Shown here: piece after piece, positions 21,701 to 29,512 of the stretch | How positions within the stretch are numbered: position 1 is the stretch's first letter | Layout: the number at the start of each line of letters is the position of its first letter | Source of the DNA: Symbiodinium microadriaticum | Lineage: Eukaryota; Sar; Dinophyceae; Suessiales; Symbiodiniaceae | DNA length: 64,000 bases | Direction: 5' to 3' | Assembly (NCBI GenBank): GCA_001939145.1 | Contig: LSRX01000511.1 | Coordinates: 65,153 to 129,152 of the forward strand | Made by a program: the position numbers and the translations under genes | Notes under the pieces: model-generated | Told to the model about the DNA's origin: nothing | The model's database searches: none | What the model saw: only the letters and a program-made list of their open reading frames with translations

Positions 21701-24700
21701 CAGGATTTAGGCTCAGGCTCGTTTCAGAATTGCTCCTGTCTTCGGCCCGGTTGTTAGCCCTGGTTTGGTTTGGTTGTGTTGGTTTTGCTGGTTTTCTGGC
21801 TGCTTCAGACAACTGTCATTCAGAATTGAGCCGAAGTCGGTTTTGACCCAGTAGTGAGTGCCAAAGCGGTAATCGCCCGTAACGCGCAGAGCACGCTCGC
21901 GCAGGGTTCAGTTGAAAAAACATTATTGTTATTGTTCTTGTTTTTGGGTTTTGCTTCTTGTTCTTCTTGTTGTTGTTGTTGCTGCTGCTGCTGTTGTTGT
22001 AGCCACGGACCAGACGGTCGCGCAGTTAGGAGGCTTTCGAACGAGCTTTCGGCGCAACTCCTCTTGCTAGAGGTCTCAACCAGGCCAGCGTAAAGGATCG
22101 AGCCCCTTCTTTCGAGCCATGTGCCTCCGTCTTTACTGAACCGGCCTGGTCCGCCAGGTCCCAATTCCTGGACCCAGTCGCTGTCTAAGCTCGGTGAGGC
22201 CAACAACCCAGGACCGCCAGGAACCCAAGACTGCCCGATTTTTGGCTTCAGCTCGCCGCACCGCTTCGGTTCAAAAAACACAGTGCTGCAGGGTCCGAAA
22301 AAAAGCTTTGGCCGTGTCAGAAGTCCGGTGACCGAAAACTAAGAGTTCAGCACAGGCAAACATGCAGGCGAATTGCTGCAAACAGCAATAACATGTAGAT
22401 TTGAAACTTTTAAAACATGTCAAAACATGTATTTGGTTTCAGGTCGCATTTTGGAGAGGATAACTGCGAAAGACCAGCTTGATAGCTTTCTAATTAATAC
22501 ATTGATTACGTAGTGGGCAGGCGGTAGGATTTCCACCTTCCGCGCGGTGGAGGAAGTTACTTAGCTTGCTTCGTGGCGAAATCAGCGGATGGCAATGCTG
22601 CTAGTGCACCCAATTATTTTCAGATTCGGAAGAAGTCTCTCAAACATGCATGCAGAACGGCTGTCAACACGCAACAGCCGGTGGTCCCCCGGCACAGGTG
22701 GGCCGTATGGGCAACTGCCCTCCGCAGGCCCCGAGCTTGCAAACCCGCCACCTTCCGCGGTCTCGAGCAGGTCGTGCCCGACGCGAGATTCGAATTCTCT
22801 CCTGGAACGCAGGGCACCTCGGCCAACAGCAGTGGTCAGAAATCAAGTATTGGCTCAGGACTGAAGCCTCGCATGCCACAAACCTGTGATGTCTTGGTGT
22901 TACAGGAGACGCACTGGAAGGAAACGGCGGAGTTTACGTCAGCCGGATGGTACTGTGTATCGTCCGCCGCTCCTGTCATAGAAGCCCCAGCTGAGGCTGT
23001 GACCAGAAGTACAGGAAGAGGGGGGTCGGCACAACGCAAAACTCGTACCAAAGGCGCTCGCTTTAGAAAGACTATGAAAGACTAAAGAAAGCGCCGCAGC
23101 TCCATCCACGACGAGGGCGGACGGCGTAATGGGTACCTGGTCTCCCCCTCCATTCCACCACCCAGCATTAGGTGGAAGGAACATACAAAGGGGCGAGTCC
23201 TGACTGGCATGGACCTCGCACCACGGTCGTCGCTGTTTATCAGCATGTCTGGTCCCCAAGTCAATCGGTCGGACAGAGTGGCAGTTATCCGCCGTGAAGC
23301 AGATCCCAGTTCGAGACGCCCGCCCTCCTGATCCGTCTCGAGACTGCTCCGACTAGTAAGCCCTAGTAGGCCCCAGACTACTAGAACTACAGGAGGCTCG
23401 GATTTCCTTCGGGCTCACCATGTTGTGGCACTGATCACCTGGCAGGCGTCTCCGGCCCACACACTCGCGCATCGTCATGACCCGACATGCAACAGCTGGT
23501 GGCTCTTTTGCCGTGTCGTAACACCAGTGATGTGCTGCAAGACAGGCAGGGCAAGTTTGCAACAAGGACGTTCGCTGTCTGCACCTCCAAAAGCTCCTCC
23601 CTCAACGGTCGCAGCAGCAGGTTTAAGCACCAGGGCCACGGCAGTGCGTCATCTAGAATCTAGATTTCCCGGCCGCGCTTCATTTTGACTACCTGCAGGG
23701 CTTCATAGTTCTTTCCTATATCAAGCATCTGTGTTCCGAGTTCAGCGTCAACATGCCGCCTGCGCTCGGCACCTACTCCAGGAATGACTCCATACAATGG
23801 GCAAGGGCGACGCTCCCAGAAGAGGCGCGTCCCTTCTCATCCGGCATCTGAATAGCACCCATTTTCACTGGCCAGACCAGCATCCTCGTCTTCCGGACCC
23901 AATCTCCATTCCAAGTGGAGCCCCACAAGAGGAGCAGCAGGCCTTCGACTTCTTGCAGGAAGGCCGCGGCTCGCTCTGGCACTCCACGAAGGAAATCTTC
24001 CCTATGCATATGTCTCGCGCAACCGCATGCGGGGCCTGATCCTCCAGCTCACCTACAAGGAAGGCCGTGCCCTTTGGATCGAGCAGGACGGCGGCGCAGA
24101 ATACATGGATGTGCCGGGAAGAGCTCACTTGGTCAGTGGCACTTCGCACTCTCTCCAGGGCCGCGCTGTCCTTTTTCCAGCAAGGGAACTTCTACATGCG
24201 ACGATGCCGTGTTCGGTCTTTGACAGGATCATAGTTGTGGCTTACACGGCGGCAGGCTGGGAGCGTTTCTCAGCAGAGATGAGAGCTGACCCTGCAAAGG
24301 GTTGGCTTCCGGCTCCCGATTTCCCTTGCTCGCACACAAGATCCCGTCGTTCCTCCAGTGCTACGTTAGATAGGGCACAGCCCACAATCACCCAGGCTAC
24401 AAGCCTCGAAGGACTGCATCGCCAAACTGTTTAGCAGCAAAAAAGGTCTGCAAGCTGCAAACTCACAGCTTAGCGTAACCTTCGGACGCTGCAGCCAACA
24501 GTTCTGCTTGTTTCGCGGGTGATGCAGCCCAAAAGGCGCCAACGGTGGCCTGGAACGTGCGCTCTGCTCCTGCTCTCAGCCTCAACAGATAGTTTAGGGC
24601 ACAGCCTCTTTTCTCGGCCGCTACCTACATCATCGTCTTCCGGTGCTTGGGGCGACAGCACCACCATCGCGCTTTTTGTAGTGCTAAAGGCGGGCTCCAA

Positions 24701-25189
24701 CGGGTGCCCCTCGCCAGGTACTGCCGTACTTTGAAGCTTTCACTATGCCACGCTGCGAACGCTTTCAAAAAAGTGCGATGACAGGTGTGGGATGCGTCAG
24801 CTCATTAACAGCCGCAGAACCACTAACTGCCTACACAGGTACGTCAAGTCCTTACGGCCCATCGCCTTCGTCTGTAAGTGACCAAGTGCGGGACGCCGCT
24901 AGACTGGCACTTGAGACCCGGCCTTGTTCAGTCAAGGTACGACTCAGCAGACGTTGGTCTGTGTGCATCGGACGCGACAGTGCACACTTAGGGTGTCGGA
25001 GGTTGTACATCCGTCAAAGCCTTCATTTCCTTCTCACCAGTGAACGCCTAAGCTCTAACTCTCTTCGGCAGTGCTTTTTTCGGTCTAGTCGTGGGTAGCA
25101 AGTTCGGTCATGTCATTTCAGCCTCACCGAGTGTCTGCTAAGTCCAGCGCCCGCCACGCGCAGAGCACGCTCGCGCCGCGTTCAATTGA

Positions 25190-25232
<43 letters not shown>

Positions 25233-25284
25233 CGTAGTAGTCGTGGTGGTGGTGGTGGTGGTGGTGGTAGTAGTGGTAGTAGTG

Positions 25285-25326
<42 letters not shown>

Positions 25327-25352
25327 GTAAGAGTGGTAGCAGTAGCAGTAGC

Positions 25353-25401
<49 letters not shown>

Positions 25402-28400
25402 CTAGTACTAGTTGTAGTACTAGTAGCAGTCGCAGTAGCAGTAGTAGTAGTAGTAGTAGTAGTAGTTGTTGTTGTTACACAGTGACCTTCCTTACGGCCC
25501 ATCGCCTGCGTCTGTAAGTGACCAAGTGCGGGACGCCGCTGGACTGGCACTTTGAGCCCCGGCCCTGACCTGTCAGGGTACGCCTCAACAGACGTGGGTC
25601 CGTGTGCGTCGTGCGCGACAGTACACACTTAGGGTGTCGGAGGTTGTACATCTGTCCAAGTCTCATGTTTATACGTCAGTGAGAGCTCCTTTATTTCCTA
25701 GATTAGGCAGTGCTACTAGTCGGAAGTCCTATCGGTTTCACCGAGTGTCTGCTAAGTCCAGCGCCCGCTATGCGCAGAGCACGCTCGCGCAGCGTTCAAT
25801 TGAACAAAAAAATGTCGTCGTCGTTGTTGTTGTTGTTGCTCTTGTTGTTGTTGTTGTTCTTCTTCTTCTTCTTCTTGCTGATGCTGTCGTCGTCGTTGTT
25901 TTGGTGGTGGTGGTGGTGGTGGTGGTGGTGGTGGTGGCGGTGGCAGTGGTTCTTTTCTTGCTTGTTTGCTGTGCTGGTTGTTGAGTCAGCAGCACAATTG
26001 TAGCAACAGTAGTAGTAGTGGCAGTAACAGCAACTGCAGTGGTAGCGGCGGCAACAGGAGTCACAGCAGTGGCTTGTCTCCAAAATCTGCCCGCAGTCTG
26101 GGGTGGCTAGGTTCCAATCGTCTATACGGTGACTATGGCTCTTGCTTGGTAAAAGAGTTCTTGCCTTGAGCTCCTCAACGAGTGGCGGGATCAATGAGTT
26201 GTAAAAGGATTCGCCTCGCTCCTGCAAGCGGCGAAGGTGGACTTGTCTCGTTTTAAGTGTGAGCCATGGCCAGAAAATGCCAGAAACCACATGCGTGCTC
26301 TTCTACCTTCATCCGGTGCTGTTGCTGTAAAGTGGGCAGGCACCTCCAAGACCGCCCCAACGAGCTGGAAATCGAGACTTTCGCATAGCTTCTAGCTAGC
26401 GAGGTCCCTGTAGTGTTGGGAAAGTCGGTAGCCTAAGCAGTCGCTGAATGGCTCATGAGATGTCCGGAGAGGTGTCTGAAAGCAAGTCTGCTTGCAAAGA
26501 ACGAGAACAGGAGGTATCGCGAGGAAACAACACACATTTTGTCCTGCACCTGCCTTATCTGCCAGTGCCCCGAAAACTTGAAGACCCCAAGCTCACCCAA
26601 ACCGCCTCCACCTGACTTACCACGCCAGATCGCAAAGCGAGGGTTAGGCTTCCAACCTGTGCAGAGTCCACCCAATTCCGTTTTGCCCTGACATTAGGGA
26701 CGGACATTGCTGGGGAGTGCAAAGCCATCGCCAACCCGGAGATAGTTCACAAGAAAATCAATAAATTTAGAAGGTGCCTACCTATGCCTAGGCTAATTGC
26801 ACCAAATCTGCAACCCTCGTCCTCAGTCTTGGACCCCGAGGCTACCCCGAACTGACCTACCAGGAGCCTCAGCTCGCTGAGTTGCCCCTGATGCAAGCTC
26901 GTGCAAAGTCTCTCACCTTCAGATTCTACCTCATCTTGTCGTGTACCTGTATCGTCCAACCAACCCACCCAGCCCAACCCGAACTTCACATCTATCACAA
27001 GCTGTCCTAGCACACCCAAGCCTGGCTGACCATGCCCAAGTAAGTGATGCCGTTCGCAACGCAATGTGAACAGAGCCGTTTAAACAGTTTGTGACTATGC
27101 CGCATCTTGTCACTAATTGAGCGGAGTGGGTCCGGCATCCTCGATGGAGATGTCGAGCCTGCTATATATCCTGTCATGTGAATTGAGTGAGCTTGTTCGG
27201 CACCTCGAGCATCCCGGAGTCCGAAGTCCTGTTGAAGGCCACTCTGCTGACCTCGCAGATCTTCTGCCAGGCTGATCTCGCCTCAGAGAACGTCTGCATT
27301 GCAAAGTGTTGCCGTGTTGCATCATGTTGCCTTGCAGCCTGTTGTGGTGTTTCCCACTTTCACCCGCGGTGCTCGCTTCGTTCCGGTCTGAGAACTTAGA
27401 TTGAAATTGCTTCAGACCTGTTCCACGTGCAGGCTCATGCTCTGAGTCCAAGACAAACTCCCCACCAGCTTGTAAATCAACAACTGCAAGCTGTGCGCGA
27501 GACTTGAACTCCTGTGGCACGCTGAGACCACGTCTGCCAACGTGTAATCTTACTTTGCTCCGAGCCAATGACCGCATCTTCGTCAAACCTTTTCTTTGAG
27601 GCCTGCGTGGTGCACAGCTTCATGAACAGAGTGAAGCCAGACTTTGGCCAATCCCTCCTTGTAAAATTCCTGAAGGTCGTGCACTTCTGGAAGCTGTTCC
27701 TGCCGGACTATTTTGACCAAGGTCGCTTCTTGGTGTTCCAAGTCGATTATCGGATTAACGGCCTGGAAGTTCGGATATGCTTCCTTCATATATTCGATGA
27801 GCATGCCAAACTGAGTGCCCCAGTCGCCGACATGGTTGAGGCCTTCGCAGAAGCAAAGACACTCGCATATTTAGGACGTGAGCCATGCAACCTCACAGCT
27901 CTCAGTCCCCGGCCGTGGACTTCGTGACCACAAAACTCGAGAACCCGGCAGATCGATTCACCGATGATTGTCGACCTCCAGAGAAACGGTCCGAGGGTTA
28001 CCGCATTTATGCACTCTTCGAGATCGCCTCAAGTGGCCAACGTGCATTTCTTTGGCGATATTCGGAGACGAATAATCCACTACAACCTGTAGGTCGCATC
28101 TGCAAAACCGCGGAGACAAGGTCAACAGTCCAGAGTATCTCAGGCATTGGCCCTCTTCCTGGGCAAATCTCTATACTCAACTTCTCCCAGCACAATTTGA
28201 CCCACCTGAGCAGGCATTGCAGTGGTGACACGGCGTATTCTTACACTGCGCTTCTCACATGGATATTCCTTTGCTTGCAACAGCATCTTTGTTCGAGCTG
28301 GCCTCCTTGCAAATCCATTCCTCCCGTACTTTGACCTTAGCTTTCTCAGGTTGCAGCGTGCGAAGGTCCAAGCTATGTAATCCTGGCCGTGTACTGTGAC

Positions 28401-29512
28401 AAATCCCTGTGGTGCAACAGTGATCTCGCCGATGATGTCATTAGCCGGCAGAGATCCCCTGCAAGCAGGAGCATCTGGCACTGCCGAATCAGCAGCCAAA
28501 GCGCATCAAGCCAAAACCACTTTCGGACACGGACTTCGGCGATCCGTTTATGGGACAGGTGCATCATTGAGTTGTGGTGCACTTCTACCCATCGATGTCA
28601 TGCCGATCTGGCAGGGATCTGAGGTTTGGCGTGGGCATGTGTGTACTGTCGGTTCGCATGATTCTGTGACAGCAGAGGGACAAATGTGTGGATTCGTGAC
28701 CCTCGAAGTTCTAGATGCTGCAGTCTTTCATCCTGAACTGATGCAGAGGAAGGGGTGTCTCACACCTGGACGATGTCAGGATGCTTTAGTTAATGCTTCG
28801 TCCTCGGCCCATCTTGGTGCCAGAGATTAAACACAGCTGGACGCCGACCTGGGCGATCCCATGGAAGTCCCCACCGTTCCGGATTCTAATCATGGCGCCT
28901 CTGTACTTCACCGCAAGCTGGCTTCATGCACATTCGTTTCCATGGAGAATGCTATCCCAGGGTTGCTATGACTCTCACAACTAGAAGCATCTTGGGTTTA
29001 GGGATAGCACTGCTGAGGTGGCACCTTGCACCCATCCAAAGCGCTGCATCTGGCTTGCGACACGAAGAGCCCAAGACCCTTGTGACGACTCATGTCATTG
29101 CACCTAGCAAATACGCTTCTAGGCACCACCCTGCCTGATGGCTTCTGCAACCTGCAAAGGCGTCTGGAATCCCAGGCCTTCACCGGCGCAACCGTGGTGA
29201 CGATCGGTGCATGCTTGCCGCAATGGTTCGTCGGCACCAGCGTCTTTCCCAGCCTGTGCCGTGCTCCTTGAAGATTGTCATTGCGTTGTTGCACTGGTAG
29301 TCGCCTGACTATTGACTTGCTGCAGGTGGTGTTGTATCTTGTCCGCATCTCAGGCAGGCTCCATACTTCGGATTTCCCTTCACGACTGCTGCCTTCGCAC
29401 TGCAGTCTCACTGTTCAAGGCTCGGCATGGAACTGCGGCTGCCCAAGCTCCCGGCATCTTGTTGTATAGATGGAAAGGCATCAAGCAAGGCTTGAGCAAA
29501 AAGTGCCTTGAC
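14275..29512 (-). CDS. Arginyl-tRNA synthetase, 35 recognised exons over 15.2 kb
   Basis: A class I synthetase that charges tRNA-Arg with arginine using ATP, of the eukaryotic cytosolic type. The exons were found by matching conserved ArgRS blocks by eye. Joined, they give 1749 bases in one frame: 582 residues and a TGA stop. Order (numbering from the first recognised exon): N-terminal additional domain with 'DYQCNNAM' (31-38); HIGH motif 'HVGH' (123-126); '[15 protein letters not shown]'; 'SDGGFGYDSTDL'; 'VIYVTDLGQ'; KMSKS-equivalent 'KKKFKTR' (383-389); DALR anticodon-binding domain (about 440-582) ending '[10 protein letters not shown]'. Of 34 introns, 6 start GT, 21 GC, 6 GA and 1 is ambiguous (GC or GA); all end AG. 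Human ArgRS has about 660 residues, so further 5' exons beyond 29512, including the start codon, are probably missing. Exon lists are in the four segment entries. Confidence 0.92.
14860..15080. repeat. Telomere-like CCCTAAA patch inside ArgRS intron 33
   Basis: Scattered CCCTAAA, CTAAACC and TTTAAACC units, strongly degenerate. G-runs at 14,650-14,770 and 15,130-15,140 flank it. Confidence 0.6.
15472..15656 (+). repeat. AGAGCA/AGGAGCA hexamer minisatellite in ArgRS intron 33
   Basis: About 30 imperfect copies of GAGCAA/GAGCAG. The plus-strand frame over it reads Ala-Arg repeats ('ARARAGAKA'). That open frame (15403-15924) is explained by the repeat; I do not call it a gene. Confidence 0.9.
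18776..19709 (-). CDS. ArgRS exons 16-23: second half of the catalytic domain with the KMSKS equivalent
   Basis: Exons: 19709-19680, 19566-19522, 19430-19401, 19316-19261, 19194-19167, 19086-19048, 18938-18896, 18821-18776. Landmarks: '[10 protein letters not shown]', '[13 protein letters not shown]', '[10 protein letters not shown]', '[12 protein letters not shown]', 'VIYVTDLGQ', '[13 protein letters not shown]', '[14 protein letters not shown]', '[13 protein letters not shown]'. Donors are GC for introns 16, 17, 18, 20, 21 and 22, and GT for 19. Several exons are only 28-30 bases. Lysine replaces the canonical KMSKS residues, as in other eukaryotic ArgRS, where 'KKFKTRSG' is the equivalent loop. 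Confidence 0.9.
20459..21050 (+). pseudogene. LINE fragment A: decayed AP-type endonuclease
   Basis: The translation contains '[20 protein letters not shown]' and, after a gap, '[10 protein letters not shown]'. These correspond to the '[10 protein letters not shown]...[11 protein letters not shown]' of fragment B. The catalytic QET motif is lost. Upstream landmarks 'ccaattcctggaccca' (20518) and 'ttccaccttccgcgcggtgg' (20573) are shared with fragment B, so the two are copies of one LINE family. Confidence 0.7.
21854..23040 (+). pseudogene. LINE fragment B: 5' region and start of endonuclease, frameshifted
   Basis: Begins with the repeated module (GCGCAGAGCACGCTCGCGC, TTCAGTTGAA) and a TTG/CTG microsatellite. 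It then has a frame with '[10 protein letters not shown]' (22186-22215) and the endonuclease start '[23 protein letters not shown]'. A frameshift near 22870 moves the continuation '[23 protein letters not shown]' to another frame. The family is a non-LTR retrotransposon with an AP-like endonuclease that nicks target DNA. Confidence 0.78.
21923..22002. repeat. TTG/CTG trinucleotide microsatellite
   Basis: Imperfect TTG, TTC and CTG repeats directly after a TTCAGTTGAA element. Confidence 0.85.
23041..23790. other. Unassigned part of ArgRS intron 15
   Basis: No domain recognised. It lies between the endonuclease relic and the oxygenase-like relic and may be decayed retroelement sequence from the same or a neighbouring copy. 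Confidence 0.4.
23797..24434 (+). pseudogene. Relic of the retroelement-associated 2OG-Fe(II) oxygenase-like protein
   Basis: Two overlapping frames (23797-24039, 24027-24434). The second reads '[11 protein letters not shown]', '[19 protein letters not shown]' and '[16 protein letters not shown]'. The order G-x-L-W, then His-Ala-Thr, then Asp-Arg and a beta-strand-like VVAYT matches the C-terminal half of the ORF at 58600-59530. The N-terminal HxD part is not seen here, so this is a truncated copy. Confidence 0.6.
24851..25190 (+). repeat. Repeated module, copy 1 (340 bp), ending TTCAATTGAA
   Basis: Starts 'cttacggcccatcgcc' and matches 25491-25804 at a 640-base shift. Shared blocks include 'aagtgaccaagtgcgggacg', 'acttagggtgtcggaggttg' and 'accgagtgtctgctaagtcc', then GCGCAGAGCACGCTCGCGC and the palindrome TTCAATTGAA. 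A trinucleotide microsatellite follows at once. Confidence 0.92.
25191..25473. repeat. (AGT)n/(GTG)n microsatellite
   Basis: About 280 bases of AGT, GGT and AGC units. Poly-Ser, poly-Val and poly-Thr frames over it on both strands are repeat artefacts. Confidence 0.97.
25491..25804 (+). repeat. Repeated module, copy 2 (314 bp), ending TTCAATTGAA
   Basis: Second copy of the module at 24851-25190, about 85% alike by eye, again ending in the GCGCAGAG...TTCAATTGAA block and again followed by a trinucleotide microsatellite. Confidence 0.92.
25805..26062. repeat. (GTC/GTT/TTC/GGT)n and (AGT/AGC)n microsatellites
   Basis: A run of GTC, GTT and TTC units, then a GGT tract to about 25945, then AGT/AGC units near 25990-26062. 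The trinucleotide phase is maintained while the unit changes. Confidence 0.9.
26165..27842 (-). CDS. ArgRS exons 10-15: first half of the catalytic domain
   Basis: Exons: 27842-27658, 27602-27573, 27511-27461, 27281-27229, 27170-27143, 26221-26165. Translated landmarks are '[15 protein letters not shown]' and 'HDLQEFYK', '[10 protein letters not shown]', '[13 protein letters not shown]', '[14 protein letters not shown]', 'IYSRLDISI', and '[18 protein letters not shown]'. Introns 10, 12, 13 and 14 begin with GA; intron 11 begins with GT. Exon 10 has about 20 residues ('[15 protein letters not shown]' and following) between 'AVNP' and 'HDLQEFYK' where human ArgRS has almost none. This is either a lineage insertion or a further in-frame intron of about 60 bases with a GA donor. 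Confidence 0.88.
26222..27142 (-). other. ArgRS intron 14 (921 bp, GA-AG)
   Basis: Donor 'TCCATC|GAGGAT' and acceptor 'CTTGCAG'. No GT or GC donor near the border restores 'DISI-ERGESFY'. Nothing recognisable inside; several short open frames are not conserved in type. Confidence 0.8.
27914..29512 (-). CDS. ArgRS exons 1-9: N-terminal domain and HIGH motif
   Basis: Exons in transcript order: 29512-29456, 29392-29362, 29304-29260, 29177-29135, 28458-28388, 28328-28306, 28205-28152, 28086-28028, 27975-27914. They encode, in order, 'ALLDAFPSI', 'GNPKY', '[14 protein letters not shown]', '[13 protein letters not shown]', '[16 protein letters not shown]', a 23-base micro-exon 'REEWICK', 'LPRKR', '[13 protein letters not shown]', and '[19 protein letters not shown]'. 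Donors by intron: 1 GC or GA (undecided), 2 GA, 3 GC, 4 GC (676 bp), 5 GC, 6 GA, 7 GC, 8 GC, 9 GC. The 3' end of exon 1 is the least certain border. The 52-bp intron between exons 8 and 9 splits the codon after the HIGH motif. Confidence 0.87.

Larger units (their letters stand above)
19710..26164 (-). other. ArgRS intron 15 (6.5 kb), loaded with retroelement debris
   Basis: Donor 'CTCAAG|GCAAGA' (GC) and acceptor 'GTGCAG'. It joins 'VEELK' to '[10 protein letters not shown]'. Its contents, all reading on the plus strand opposite to the gene, are two endonuclease-domain relics, one oxygenase-like relic, three copies of a conserved module ending TTCAATTGAA, and several trinucleotide microsatellites. 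Other ArgRS introns are mostly 50-200 bases. Confidence 0.85.

Noticed and set aside
25110..25628. Poly-Ser, poly-Val and poly-Thr open frames of 99-148 codons
   Set aside because: They are direct translations of the AGT/GTG microsatellite in three frames.
28140..28499. 119-codon minus-strand ORF
   Set aside because: Only its first part (exon 28388-28458) is ArgRS; the rest runs through introns 5 and 6.
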